64,000 bases of DNA from Moheibacter sp035515075 (GCA_035515075.1 DATJBZ010000027.1:54406-118405); one strand, 5' to 3'. Positions 24,928 to 33,982 are shown, numbered from the stretch's first letter. Notes: generated by a model not told the origin, from the letters alone. Made by a program: numbers and translations.

Positions 24928-26841
24928 TTATTTGATGATTTTTTGGGTGTAAACTTCTCCTGTATTGGCTTTGATTCTTACAATGTAAACGCCTCTTCCG
25001 TACAAGTTCAAATCCAAATCTGATTGAGTTTTTACGTTATTGAAGCTTTTTATACTTCTTCCAGAAACATCATAAACTTTAATGTCTGCTGAAGTCCATT
25101 TTGAGTTAAATCTAACTTTGTGAGTCTGGTTCAATTTATCGTTATAAATCTTCGTTGCATCTGCATTCAAATCTTCCAAGGACAATTCGCCATCCTCACC
25201 TGCTACATTCCAATAAACTTCAAAAAGATTCTCCTGATTGTATGCACTTGAAATTTCATACGAAAAATCAGTAGTAATAGGCACCATCACATCTTTTGCT
25301 CCATCAAAGAAGTAGAAAGAATTGGTGTCTGGATAATTTCCATCTTCCATAGCCAATTCATTGAAAATACTTTCGAAAAACAAATTCGCTTTCAAATGGT
25401 AAACTGCGTTATCGCCTTCTGCTCTGTTAAAAAAGATTGGAATGGGTTTATTTTCAAAATCTGTATTGATGGAGTTGATGTCCATTTTTCTTGAAGAAAA
25501 AGCTACTGGCAAACCTTCCGCATCTTCTTGTGCCAAGTAGAATCCTGTTCTTCCTTTAAAATCAGAGTATTCTGATTCCAAATGATTGGACATTCCATTG
25601 CTCACATTTGAAGTCGCCACTACGTAAACTCTGTTGCCTGTGGACGCATCATTGTTATCAAAAAGCTGTAAGCCCAATTGATAAAATGAAACACCTGAGA
25701 AGACTCTTGATTGAACATCACCTGCTCCTGAAGAAGCCATGCTAAAAGTTTTCATCCCATCATTGAATGAAAATGAAGATACGTTCTCATCTGCCAAAGT
25801 AATTACAAAAGGCTCAAAAGGTCTTGCAATCAAAGCCTCTGCATCTCCTGCCCAAACTCCTGTTCCGCTATCATAAGTTACTTTTTTCGCTGCACCACCT
25901 GTACTTGAAGATCCTGCATCAATGCTCCAATCCAAGTTTCCAAACTTAAAGACTCCAATCAAATTAGGAATTGAAGTAGGCAAGTCAATCAGATCGATAT
26001 TGGAGGTATATGGATTTCCAAATTGGTAACTAAATTTCGCATAATTGGCAGCATCATTATTTACGTCTCTCAAATGATCTTCCATATACGTATGGTATTT
26101 TTCTTTGTAATAATTCTGCTTATTCTTCCAATCATCCCAAGTGGCACCAATGGTTTGATAAAAATCTGAAATAAAAGACATCGTATACGCAGCATTCGTC
26201 GGCGTGCCTTTGTAAGCTAACTTTGAAGTAGATGCATCGCTCATGATGGGTAAAATATTTCCATCATTATTGGCTAAGTTTAAAATCACGTACTCACCTG
26301 GTCTCAATCCTCTTCTTTGACCATTAGTATCAGCAGCAGTCAATTGATCCCATCTTGGTTTGTCATCATTTCTCCAATACATCATCGATCCAAAGTATCG
26401 TTCAGGATTGCTAGAGTAATTTACTCCAAACAAACTTTGCATCGCCTCTTGTGCGTCAACATAAGCAAAAGGCAGTGCAAATTGTCCCCAGTTGAATAAA
26501 CTTGGATCAATTTTCCCTTTTTCCATCGCTAATTTTTGCGCGGTACTGGATTGATTGATGATGACTTGACCATAGACATTTCCAGCGTCCCAAGTGCTCA
26601 AAAAGTTGGCACCAGTTGTACTTGGGTTAACGAAATTTCCATCAATTTTGATGTTCCCAGCGTTTTCAAGTACTTTGTCAGCTGTAACGGCACTGGTCAT
26701 TTCAAGATTCTCTCCAAAATACACCAATGTATTGGGTTCTACCTTAACCTTTAGGTTTCCAGTAACGTAAGCATTTTGAGAGAGTCCAAAGCTTGATAAT
26801 AAGCCCAAGCCAATGGACATAATAAAATAATTTTTTTTCAT
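24928..26841 (-). CDS. Secreted surface protein with type IX secretion C-terminal sorting domain
   Basis: The signal peptide (about 1-21) precedes NAYVTGNLKVKVEPNTLVYF, a beta-helical-looking region (ENAGNIKIDGNFVNPST). A long central region of unknown family follows. The last 70 residues form a type A T9SS tail (ADIKVYDVSGRSIKSFNNV, LYGRGVYIVRIKANTGE, ending QKIIK). Cargo with this tail crosses the outer membrane through the T9SS and is anchored or released at the surface. Length is 637. It is probably transcribed with the small PID-type protein downstream. Substrate or ligand is unknown. Confidence 0.85.
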   Translation of the reverse strand: MKKNYFIMSIGLGLLSSFGLSQNAYVTGNLKVKVEPNTLVYFGENLEMTSAVTADKVLENAGNIKIDGNFVNPSTTGANFLSTWDAGNVYGQVIINQSSTAQKLAMEKGKIDPSLFNWGQFALPFAYVDAQEAMQSLFGVNYSSNPERYFGSMMYWRNDDKPRWDQLTAADTNGQRRGLRPGEYVILNLANNDGNILPIMSDASTSKLAYKGTPTNAAYTMSFISDFYQTIGATWDDWKNKQNYYKEKYHTYMEDHLRDVNNDAANYAKFSYQFGNPYTSNIDLIDLPTSIPNLIGVFKFGNLDWSIDAGSSSTGGAAKKVTYDSGTGVWAGDAEALIARPFEPFVITLADENVSSFSFNDGMKTFSMASSGAGDVQSRVFSGVSFYQLGLQLFDNNDASTGNRVYVVATSNVSNGMSNHLESEYSDFKGRTGFYLAQEDAEGLPVAFSSRKMDINSINTDFENKPIPIFFNRAEGDNAVYHLKANLFFESIFNELAMEDGNYPDTNSFYFFDGAKDVMVPITTDFSYEISSAYNQENLFEVYWNVAGEDGELSLEDLNADATKIYNDKLNQTHKVRFNSKWTSADIKVYDVSGRSIKSFNNVKTQSDLDLNLYGRGVYIVRIKANTGEVYTQKIIK

Positions 26842-26902
26842 CGAGTTTGTATTAAGGTTGGTTTAAATTTTATAGCTCTTCGATATTTTTACAAAATTTC
26901 TA

Positions 26903-26910
26903 CAAATATA
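26903..26910 (-). promoter_or_regulatory. -7 box of the T9SS cargo gene
   Basis: TATATTTG on the minus strand, about 60 bp before the ATG, in a very AT-rich stretch. No TTG was found at the proper distance. Confidence 0.35.
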
Positions 26911-26958
26911 TAAAATTTAAAAGTATAAAAGCACCTATTTTATTGAAATTTAGCTTCT

Positions 26959-28158
26959 CTAAATTTTTAATTTCGCGTTGTTCTGGGTAATTCCTTCTTT
27001 GTCCAAGACAAAGTTTTCTGGCAATTCGTCCACCACATACATCAAATCTGTAAAGATCTCTTCAGTAACAGAACGTAAGCCTCGCGCCCCCAAGCCCAAT
27101 TGATCTGCTTTTTCAACAATATAATCCAATGCATCCTCTGTTACAGTCAATTTCACACCGTCCAATGCAAACAATTTTTCGTATTGTTTGATCAACGCAT
27201 TTTTGGGCTGTGTCAAAATCATTTTCATCGCTGCTGCATCCAATGGCGTCAAGTTCGCGATGACAGGCAAACGTCCAATCAATTCAGGAATCAAGCCAAA
27301 AGCTTTCAAATCCATCGCATTGACCGAATCGATCAAATCGCCATAGGTTTCCGCACCTTCTTCATTTTTAAAGCCAATCACATGGGTATTCAAACGATTC
27401 GCAATGTGTCGTTCAATTCCTGAAAAAGCGCCACCAGCAATGAACAAAATATCTTTGGTATTGACTTCTACAAACTTCTGATCTGGATGCTTTCTCCCAC
27501 CTTTGGGGGGAACATTGACTACCGTTCCTTCCAAGATTTTCAACATGGCCTGCTGAACGCCTTCTCCAGAAACATCTCTTGTGATCGAGGGATTGTCACT
27601 TTTTCGGGCAATTTTATCTATTTCATCGATAAAGACAATGCCTTTTTCTGCCAATTCCACATTGTAATCCGCATCTTGCAACAAGCGCGACAAAATGCTT
27701 TCTACATCCTCACCTACATAACCTGCTTCTGTCAAAACCGTCGCATCAACAATGGCAAAAGGAACGTTCAACAATCGAGCTATTGTTTTGGCTAACAAAG
27801 TCTTACCACTTCCCGTCTCACCAACCAACACCACATTTGATTTGTCGATTTCTACATCATCCTCATCCAAGATGGGGTTCAAAATCCGTTTGTAGTGGTT
27901 AAATACCGCCACAGACATGATTTTTTTGGCAGTATCTTGCCCAATGATGTACTCATCCAAAAAAGTTTTGATTTCTTTGGGTGATTTCACAGGCAAAGGA
28001 TTGACCAATTCATTCTTTTTCTTAAAAGCACTTTCTTCTGCGACTATTCCATGAGCTTGTTCAATGCATTGATCGCAAATGTACCCTTCGATACCTGCGA
28101 CCAACAAATTGACATCACTTTTGAGTCGACCACAAAATGAACATTTGTTTTCTTCCAA
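26959..28158 (-). CDS. clpX: ATP-dependent Clp protease ATP-binding subunit ClpX
   Basis: ClpX unfolds tagged proteins and feeds them to ClpP. The N-terminal zinc finger has Cys6, Cys9, Cys28 and Cys31. Walker A is GETGSGKT (about 113-120), the pore loop region includes AGYVGEDVES, and Walker B is IVFIDEIDKIA. The IGF-type ClpP-binding loop is HVIGFKNEE, and sensor 2 is GARGLRSVTEE. At 399 residues it is slightly short at the C-terminus compared with E. coli (424) but complete. It has a TAACTTTG box of its own 26 bp upstream, so it need not depend on the membrane genes in front of it. Confidence 0.96.
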   Translation of the reverse strand: MEENKCSFCGRLKSDVNLLVAGIEGYICDQCIEQAHGIVAEESAFKKKNELVNPLPVKSPKEIKTFLDEYIIGQDTAKKIMSVAVFNHYKRILNPILDEDDVEIDKSNVVLVGETGSGKTLLAKTIARLLNVPFAIVDATVLTEAGYVGEDVESILSRLLQDADYNVELAEKGIVFIDEIDKIARKSDNPSITRDVSGEGVQQAMLKILEGTVVNVPPKGGRKHPDQKFVEVNTKDILFIAGGAFSGIERHIANRLNTHVIGFKNEEGAETYGDLIDSVNAMDLKAFGLIPELIGRLPVIANLTPLDAAAMKMILTQPKNALIKQYEKLFALDGVKLTVTEDALDYIVEKADQLGLGARGLRSVTEEIFTDLMYVVDELPENFVLDKEGITQNNAKLKI

Positions 28159-28183
28159 TTTATTTTTCTTTTAAAACGGGGTG

Positions 28184-28191
28184 CAAAGTTA
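28184..28191 (-). promoter_or_regulatory. -7 box of clpX
   Basis: TAACTTTG on the minus strand, 25 bp upstream of the clpX ATG and downstream of the HTTM stop. No TTG is found at about -33. Confidence 0.45.
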
Positions 28192-28205
28192 AGATTTTCG
28201 GATGA

Positions 28206-29048
28206 TTATTGGTCGCATATTTTTGGAAAGAATTTTAGGTGAAATTTATTCGGTAAAATCGTTCTCCATTCCGCATCGTTGAAAACAAAGCCAAATAACA
28301 ACAACATGATCAACTCAAATTTCCACAAGCCAAATTGAAATGCCATCGCAACATGCACCAAAATTGAAACGAAAATTACCCATTTGCGCGATTTTCGCCA
28401 CAAGACCAAAGGCACAAATAGCAATTGCAATAAAATGATGAAGTAATTGAGCAAAGGTCCAAAAAATTGATTTGCAACAATGGGAAACCAAAAACTCGAT
28501 TCAAAATTGGGATATTGAGCAAAACTGTAGTAAACTCCAACACCATCTTGCCAAGAAGTATCCAAAATCTTAAAATAAGCATTGCTCAAATAGACCAAAA
28601 ACAAATGCAAAACAATCGATGCCACGGCCAATTTTGAAAGCAACGAAGTCCGATCATTGGTGACACCTAAACTCAGGTACCGAAAGCCATTGACAAAAAT
28701 GAAGAAAAATAAACTGAACTTCAAAATGACATCTCCCCAAGTCACCAATACTCCCGTCATTTCAAAATACATAACATAACCTACAAAGACCAAAGCTGAT
28801 GTCGCATTTCGACCCATTCCTAATATCCATAAAAATATTGAAAACGCATAAATTCCAATAAAAATGAGGTAATGTTCAGCGATGATTTTTAGAAAAGTTG
28901 CATCAGGAAAAAAAGCGTTGACCTTGGAATCAAAAATGAATTCAAAGGAAGAAAAACTAAATGCCAAATCAAAGAGCAACAACATTCCCAGTAAAACCCT
29001 AAAAATGGAAGGATAGATTTCTCGCTCAGCACACCAAAACCCTTTCAT
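28206..29048 (-). CDS. HTTM/SdpB-like integral membrane protein
   Basis: This 280-residue protein is mostly hydrophobic, with about eight predicted helices. IFRVLLGMLLLFDLAFS at the N-terminus and HLFLVYLSNAYFKILDTSWQ with a downstream FEL motif resemble the HTTM domain shared with vitamin K-dependent gamma-carboxylases and SdpB-type immunity or maturation proteins. No carboxylase soluble domain is attached. It begins 2 bp after the stop of a 197-residue gene that looks like the usual small partner of such proteins. The pair lies between clpP and clpX. Function is not known. Confidence 0.65.
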   Translation of the reverse strand: MKGFWCAEREIYPSIFRVLLGMLLLFDLAFSFSSFEFIFDSKVNAFFPDATFLKIIAEHYLIFIGIYAFSIFLWILGMGRNATSALVFVGYVMYFEMTGVLVTWGDVILKFSLFFFIFVNGFRYLSLGVTNDRTSLLSKLAVASIVLHLFLVYLSNAYFKILDTSWQDGVGVYYSFAQYPNFESSFWFPIVANQFFGPLLNYFIILLQLLFVPLVLWRKSRKWVIFVSILVHVAMAFQFGLWKFELIMLLLFGFVFNDAEWRTILPNKFHLKFFPKICDQ

Positions 29049-29050
29049 CG

Positions 29051-29644
29051 CTAAAAGTTGATCATTTCCTGGTAAAAAACTTTTTCACCGACTGTATAAG
29101 TAAAGTCTTTCTGATAATCTGGCGCATACTTTATCACAATCGGATGGCGAGTCGCTTCAATTTTCAATTGATCCCATTCTTTTTCAACCTCAGCTTTCTC
29201 AGTCCAATAGATTTGAGAGAAATTGAGCAGACTTTGCCGAATCGCAACCAGTCTTTCTGAATCGTTCCATTCTTTTTCAAAGTCATTTTCACCATTCAAA
29301 TACATCGCTTGGTACAAAGCTTTTTGGACATCCACGTCCCAAGTTCTCATCGAATATAAAAACAATCTTTCTTTGACGAATGCTGCTTTCTGATGAAGCA
29401 TTGATTGTTGTTGCGCTTCATTGATATAAGTTGACAAATGGACTTGATCGATGATTTCACCTTTTGAACAATACGTAAAAACTACATCGTAATTGGTTTT
29501 TGTCGGTGGCGCATACATTTTATAACCTGTAGGAATGAATCCTCGAAAAGCTGCTTTCAATGTATTTGAACCAAAAAAGCTTACTCCATATATTATCGTC
29601 CAAAAAGTGACAAATAATAACAAAAGTAAGCTTTTGGTTTTCAT
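29051..29644 (-). CDS. Membrane-anchored protein, probable partner of the HTTM protein
   Basis: An N-terminal membrane helix (about 5-24) precedes a soluble part that opens with FIPTGYKMYAPPTKTNYDV. That resembles the W.mFAP-type start of small proteins paired with HTTM genes (for example the DUF5819 group), although I cannot confirm the family. The rest is helical and rich in Glu, Trp and Tyr. It starts 12 bp after the clpP stop and ends 2 bp before the HTTM gene, which argues for co-transcription with both. The role is unknown. Confidence 0.5.
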   Translation of the reverse strand: MKTKSLLLLLFVTFWTIIYGVSFFGSNTLKAAFRGFIPTGYKMYAPPTKTNYDVVFTYCSKGEIIDQVHLSTYINEAQQQSMLHQKAAFVKERLFLYSMRTWDVDVQKALYQAMYLNGENDFEKEWNDSERLVAIRQSLLNFSQIYWTEKAEVEKEWDQLKIEATRHPIVIKYAPDYQKDFTYTVGEKVFYQEMINF

Positions 29645-29656
29645 CTTTCGATGGTT

Positions 29657-30319
29657 TTATTTTTTTGGCAGGAGCACCTCGTCCACCATGCCGTATTCTT
29701 TGGCTTCAGAAGAAGTCATCCAATAGTCGCGTTCGCCATCCAATTGAATTCTCTCCATCGTTTGCCCTGAATGATCCACGATGATTTGGTACAATTCTTC
29801 TTTGAGTTTCAAAATTTCTTTCAAAGTAATTTCCATGTCGGTTGCTTGTCCTTGCGCACCGCCCAAAGGCTGATGAATCATCACACGCGAATGCTTCAAA
29901 GCCGCACGTTTTCCTTCTGCACCAGCGCACAACAAGACTGCCCCCATTGAGGCTGCCATTCCTGTACAAATTGTAGCAACATCAGGCTTCACCAATTGCA
30001 TGGTATCGTAAATCCCCAATCCAGCATACACGCCTCCACCGGGTGAATTGATATAAATCTGAATGTCTTTGCTTGCGTCAACACTTTCCAAAAACAACAA
30101 TTGTGCTTGGATGATGTTCGCGATTTCATCATTGATCGGCGTTCCCAAAAAGATGATGCGGTCCATCATCAAACGAGAAAAAACATCCATTTGCGCCACG
30201 TTCAATTTTCGTTCTTCAACGATATAAGGCGTCATGCTTTGGATGTAACTGTCGACATGAAGACTGTTCAATCCTTGGTGTCCGCTTGCGTATTTTTTAA
30301 ACTCTTCTCCGTAATTCAT
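29657..30319 (-). CDS. clpP: ATP-dependent Clp protease proteolytic subunit
   Basis: ClpP is the serine protease barrel that works with ClpX. The catalytic triad is visible: Ser124 in GMAASMGA, His149 in RVMIHQPLGG and Asp198 in GERDYWMTSSEA. IYINSPGGGVYAGLGIYD is the conserved handle region. Length 220 is normal. It lies downstream of tig, with its own TAACTTTG box at 30337-30344 in the gap. Two membrane-protein genes follow it closely before clpX. Confidence 0.96.
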   Translation of the reverse strand: MNYGEEFKKYASGHQGLNSLHVDSYIQSMTPYIVEERKLNVAQMDVFSRLMMDRIIFLGTPINDEIANIIQAQLLFLESVDASKDIQIYINSPGGGVYAGLGIYDTMQLVKPDVATICTGMAASMGAVLLCAGAEGKRAALKHSRVMIHQPLGGAQGQATDMEITLKEILKLKEELYQIIVDHSGQTMERIQLDGERDYWMTSSEAKEYGMVDEVLLPKK

Positions 30320-30336
30320 AACATTTCATTTAAATC

Positions 30337-30344
30337 CAAAGTTA
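30337..30344 (-). promoter_or_regulatory. -7 box of clpP
   Basis: TAACTTTG on the minus strand, 17 bp upstream of the clpP ATG, identical to the clpX box. The nearest TTG on that strand is only 11 nt away, so it is a partial match. Confidence 0.4.
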
Positions 30345-30359
30345 TACACTTTTGCTCAA

Positions 30360-31709
30360 TTATCCTTGTGCTTGGTGTAGCGCTTTGTGTTTTTCTTCCA
30401 TGATTTCGATGAATGCATCAAAAGTCACCTCTTTCACGTTGATTTTCGCATTTTCTTTGAAAGTTTGGGTCAACTTGTCCGCAAAAACTTGGTCGGCCAT
30501 TCTTTGGAACTCTTGTTGATTTTGCAATGAACTTTGAACGATTCTTTGCAGATCTTCTTCAGGCATTTCCGTTTGACCATACATTTTCAATTGCTCCAAA
30601 ATGATGTTCTTCATCGCGGCTTCTACATCAGCAAATTCCACTTTCAAATCATATTTTTCAGCAATTTTCGATTCGATCAATTGGTATCTCAAGCCAGTTT
30701 CCTCTTTTTTCAACTGCTCTTCAGCCGCCTCAATGCTATCAAACTTATCATTGGTCGAAAGCAACCAACGCGCCAAAAACTCATTGGGCAGATCAAATTG
30801 GGTATCTTTGATCAATTGATCCACACCATCATTCATCATTTGCTTGTCCGTTTCTTTGGCGTACATTTTCTCGGCCTCTTCTTTGATTTTTTGACGAAAT
30901 GCTGCTTCATCTGCCACTGCATTTTCTCCATATACCTTATCAAACAAAGACTGATCAATCGCAGAAGGTTCCATTACCGTAATTTCTTTGATCGTGATTT
31001 CCAAATCTCCATTGAAATCCGCTACCTCTTCAGCTGTCAAGCCCAAAGTACTTTCCAAGCTCATCGGATCTTCGTACAATTTTTGTGCATTGACTACAAC
31101 AACATCACCGATTTTCTTACCGATGAAATCTTTTGCATTGGCTAATTCTTCTGTAAACAAAAACGATTCTTTGTCAATGCCTTCTTCAGTGTTCAATTCT
31201 TTGATTTGAACTTTGATATTCACCTTTCCTTCGGTTACTGCATCCAAAGATTTCATGCTGCCAAAACGCTCCGCAAAATTGTCTACATACTTCTGTACTT
31301 CGTCATCTCCTACATTTACTTTGTACGCTTCAACGCTCAATTTTTTCAAATCCACGTCAAATTCTGGTGCCAAACCTACTTCAAATTCAAAAACCAATTC
31401 GTCCGCATTCCAATCCATTTTCTCATTGACTTTCGGCAGTGGATTGCCCAAAATGGCTATTTTTTCTTTTTGAATATAATCATTGATTCCTGTTTGTAAC
31501 AATTGATTCACCTCATCATAGATGGCGCTTTGCTCATATTGCTTTTTTACAAAACTCATCGGAACTTGTCCTTTTCTAAATCCTTTGATCGTTGCATTTT
31601 TTCTATAATTGTTCAATGCCTTGTCAACTTTGTCTGCATAATCGCTTTTTTCGATTGTAACGGTTAACATTGCCGTCAAAGCTTCCTTACTGTTTTGCGT
31701 AATATTCAT
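30360..31709 (-). CDS. tig: Trigger factor, ribosome-associated chaperone
   Basis: Trigger factor binds nascent chains at the ribosome exit. The N-terminal ribosome-binding domain has the signature region IKGFRKGQVPMSFVKKQYE (core GFRKGxxP). A PPIase-like middle part (EGKVNIKVQIKELNTEEG, about 150-240) and the helical C-terminal arms follow. The start is the ATG at 31709 (MNITQNSKEALTAML), as in homologues; a longer frame from 31772 crosses the promoter. Length 449. The order tig, clpP, clpX matches many bacteria, here with two extra genes between clpP and clpX. Confidence 0.95.
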   Translation of the reverse strand: MNITQNSKEALTAMLTVTIEKSDYADKVDKALNNYRKNATIKGFRKGQVPMSFVKKQYEQSAIYDEVNQLLQTGINDYIQKEKIAILGNPLPKVNEKMDWNADELVFEFEVGLAPEFDVDLKKLSVEAYKVNVGDDEVQKYVDNFAERFGSMKSLDAVTEGKVNIKVQIKELNTEEGIDKESFLFTEELANAKDFIGKKIGDVVVVNAQKLYEDPMSLESTLGLTAEEVADFNGDLEITIKEITVMEPSAIDQSLFDKVYGENAVADEAAFRQKIKEEAEKMYAKETDKQMMNDGVDQLIKDTQFDLPNEFLARWLLSTNDKFDSIEAAEEQLKKEETGLRYQLIESKIAEKYDLKVEFADVEAAMKNIILEQLKMYGQTEMPEEDLQRIVQSSLQNQQEFQRMADQVFADKLTQTFKENAKINVKEVTFDAFIEIMEEKHKALHQAQG

Positions 31710-31730
31710 TTCTTTAAAAAATTTGGTCTG

Positions 31731-31738
31731 CAAATGTA
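31731..31738 (-). promoter_or_regulatory. -7 box of tig
   Basis: TACATTTG on the minus strand, 21 bp upstream of the tig ATG. The same octamer precedes rplC and valS. No TTG was seen at the usual distance. Confidence 0.5.
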
Positions 31739-31900
31739 GTGCTTTTTTTAAGTTTGCACAGCATCCATTCAATCAATTCCCTCTGAAGCTATTCATTGAA
31801 CATTAATGCTTTTCAAGGTCTTTACTTGATGGTTTCCATCCAACAATTGTTCGCTACTTTCGGAATTTACCCTAACTTTACCGAACGAAAAACAAACAAA

Positions 31901-32356
31901 ATGAGTTTAGAAACAAAAATCATGGAGCAGATCAAAGAAGCGATGAAAGCCAAAAACTCAATCGCTTTGGAAGCCTTAAGAGCTGTCAAATCTGAATTGC
32001 AATTGTTAGAAACCTCGGGTGGGAAAGCATCCGTTTCTGAAGCACAAGAAATTGCTTTGCTTCAGAAGTTGATCAAACAAAGAAAAGAAGCCGCTGAACA
32101 TTTCTCCGCCAATGACCGAAAAGAATTGGCTGAAAAAGAAATCGCACAAGCCGATATCATCCAAGCATTTTTACCTGAGCAATTTTCTGAGGAAGAATTG
32201 ACCTTGAAATTACAAGAAATCATCGATCAAATAGGCGCAAATTCACCACAAGACATGGGTAAAGTCATGGGCATGGCTACCGCACAATTTGCTGGAAAAG
32301 CAGAAGGAAAAATGATTGCAGCAACAGTCAAAAAACTTTTGTCAACCAACAACTAA
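31901..32356 (+). CDS. GatB/YqeY-domain protein
   Basis: YqeY proteins share the tRNA-binding tail domain of the GatB amidotransferase subunit, but their job is not well defined. The start is the ATG at 31901 (MSLETKIMEQIKEAMKAKNS). Family blocks are ALRAVKSELQLLE, LLQKLIKQRKEAAEHFSA, QAFLPEQFSEEEL and the C-terminal QDMGKVMGMATAQFAGKAEG. Length 151, standard. Monocistronic: it has a terminator directly after it and diverges from tig. Confidence 0.92.
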   Translation: MSLETKIMEQIKEAMKAKNSIALEALRAVKSELQLLETSGGKASVSEAQEIALLQKLIKQRKEAAEHFSANDRKELAEKEIAQADIIQAFLPEQFSEEELTLKLQEIIDQIGANSPQDMGKVMGMATAQFAGKAEGKMIAATVKKLLSTNN

Positions 32357-32378
32357 ACATTCAAACACATCATAAACA

Positions 32379-32413
32379 AGCACTTGCAAAGCTATCTTCG
32401 CAGGTGCTTTTTT
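32379..32413 (+). terminator. Terminator of yqeY
   Basis: AAGCACTTGC (32379-32388) pairs fully, with one G-T pair, with GCAGGTGCTT (32400-32409), followed by six T residues. Confidence 0.88.
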
Positions 32414-32584
32414 GTTTTTCAAAGCCAAAAGACCTAACCTTCTTAAGGTTTTTAACATTTTAAATATTTTTAACAGAATTTTAACCAATGATGCAATTCA
32501 ATGACTTTCAATACGTTAAGCTTACTCAACACGCCAAATTCGCTCCGGTTTTCACACCCCTGATGCTCAATCGAAATGCTAGTG

Positions 32585-32592
32585 TACTTTTG
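32585..32592 (+). promoter_or_regulatory. -7 box of the RlpA-like gene
   Basis: TACTTTTG (TAnnTTTG) lies 27 bp before the ATG at 32620. No TTG was found at the expected distance upstream. Confidence 0.4.
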
Positions 32593-32619
32593 TCAGGCAA
32601 ATCAAAAAATAACAATAAA

Positions 32620-32991
32620 ATGAAATCAGTATTTACATTTGTATTACTTATCAGTTTTATCGCATTTAGTGGCGCTGCTTTGACGAATGGTGGAACTTGG
32701 TTGTCCGGAAACGGAAAAGCTTCTTGGTACGGTGATAAATTTCACGGTAAGAAAACAGCCAGTGGAGACAAATATGACATGCACGAATTAACAGCTGCAC
32801 ACAAAACACTTCCATTTGGAACCAAAGTAAAGATCACTAATCAAAACAATGGCAAATCAGTTGTCGTAGAAGTAAATGACAGAGGTCCTTTTGTCAAATC
32901 AAGAGTATTCGATTTAAGCAAAGCCGCTTTTGCAGAGATTGGCAACATCGACCAAGGTGTGATGCACATCGATTATGAAATCATGAACTAA
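32620..32991 (+). CDS. RlpA-like septal ring/double-psi beta-barrel protein
   Basis: RlpA proteins are envelope proteins with a double-psi beta-barrel; some are lytic transglycosylases acting on glycan strands without peptide stems. The start is the ATG at 32620 (MKSVFTFVLLISF), which opens a signal peptide of about 20 residues. The barrel shows GKASWYGDKFHGKKTASGD, LPFGTKVKITN, VEVNDRGPFVKSRVFDLSK with the conserved Asp-Arg-Gly, and AAFAEIG. It has no SPOR domain and is short (123 residues), as in many Bacteroidota. It has its own promoter box. Confidence 0.88.
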   Translation: MKSVFTFVLLISFIAFSGAALTNGGTWLSGNGKASWYGDKFHGKKTASGDKYDMHELTAAHKTLPFGTKVKITNQNNGKSVVVEVNDRGPFVKSRVFDLSKAAFAEIGNIDQGVMHIDYEIMN

Positions 32992-33026
32992 GGTTCAAAT
33001 AACTCTTTCACATTAGATTATCCAAC

Positions 33027-33467
33027 TCACAGCACCTTTCCGTGCGCCCCATATTTGGTCAATAAATAACCCATGGTCGAATCGATCATTTTCTTCAAGA
33101 CATCCACATGGATGTCTTCTATTTTTTTGACATAAATACAAGCTTTTCCCATTTTGAATTTCCCCAGATCTTTCAACAAAGCTTCTTGATTGGCTTCATT
33201 GGTATAAACATACAATGAGATGGCCGCCTTTCTTGGTGAAAATCCGACCAAAGGCCAATCCCCTGCTTGTTTGCTTTTTTCGGAACGGTAATGGTAATTT
33301 CCAAAGCCAATGATCGAACTGCCCCACATCTTAGGCGCAAAACCTGTCGTTTCTTGCATGATTTCAATCAACGCGAGACTGTCTTGCTTTTTTTGTGCTG
33401 TATCAACAAATGCTTCGATAAATTCCAACACATCTGCATCGGTTGCTTTGGTTTTATTTTCTGCCAT
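33027..33467 (-). CDS. DUF1801-domain protein
   Basis: This 146-residue cytoplasmic protein fits DUF1801, with MQETTGFAPKMWGSSIIGFG, VGFSPRKAAISLYVY and KFKMGKACIYVKKIEDI. DUF1801 folds resemble YdhG/frataxin-like iron-binding or PCD-type proteins; the molecular role is unknown. It stands alone between an RlpA-like gene and a lipoprotein gene. No TAnnTTTG promoter box was found near its start. Confidence 0.85.
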   Translation of the reverse strand: MAENKTKATDADVLEFIEAFVDTAQKKQDSLALIEIMQETTGFAPKMWGSSIIGFGNYHYRSEKSKQAGDWPLVGFSPRKAAISLYVYTNEANQEALLKDLGKFKMGKACIYVKKIEDIHVDVLKKMIDSTMGYLLTKYGAHGKVL

Positions 33468-33532
33468 AATGAATGCTATTTACATTTATTTCAATGCATA
33501 AAATTAATACAAAAGCACGGCTTTTAAAACAT

Positions 33533-33982
33533 TTAGCCTACGCCAAAGGTTATTTGGACACTTTGTCCATTGTTCAGTTTAGGGACAAGCACATGAAAAA
33601 TGGCTTTCTTTTCAAAATCATTCAAATTGGCATTTAAAATTCTGACATGTAGGTACAATTGATTTTCTTCACAAACATCCACTACAGTGTATTCAAATTT
33701 CGTTGCTTCGGCAACATACTGTGTTCCAATGATTAGATCATATTGATTGAAATCAACTTGCACAGCGCAATCGCCCGTGTTCACATACTGCTCAAAATCT
33801 TGCTGATTTCGGACGATGATGTCACTTTCATCGGTATTGAGGGTGAAATTCCACAGGGTATTTTGGCAATCGGAAATCTCCTCTATTTGCTTGAATGCAA
33901 CGTATTGGTTGGAACAAAAGTCGTCGTCATTTTGACAAGAAAAGAAAACCGAAAGGAAAATCAACAGATAGCTTATTTTCAT
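33533..33982 (-). CDS. Hypothetical lipoprotein
   Basis: A lipoprotein signal ends at Cys16 (FFSC) and is followed by Asn-Asp-Asp-Asp. The mature part has about 130 residues with several further cysteines (in FCSNQY, SDCQNT, GDCAVQ and DVCEEN) that could form disulfides. Its pattern YDLIIGTQYV and FHVLVPKLNNGQ suggests a beta-sandwich. I do not recognise a family. It lies 50 bp beyond the terminator hairpin of the ribosomal operon, and no promoter box was found. Confidence 0.6.
   Translation of the reverse strand: MKISYLLIFLSVFFSCQNDDDFCSNQYVAFKQIEEISDCQNTLWNFTLNTDESDIIVRNQQDFEQYVNTGDCAVQVDFNQYDLIIGTQYVAEATKFEYTVVDVCEENQLYLHVRILNANLNDFEKKAIFHVLVPKLNNGQSVQITFGVG

Noticed and set aside
26946..26966. 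AAATTTAG/CTAAATTT dyad at the clpX 3' end as a terminator
   Set aside because: It is pure A/T with a weak stem, overlaps the stop codon and lacks a T run in the right direction.
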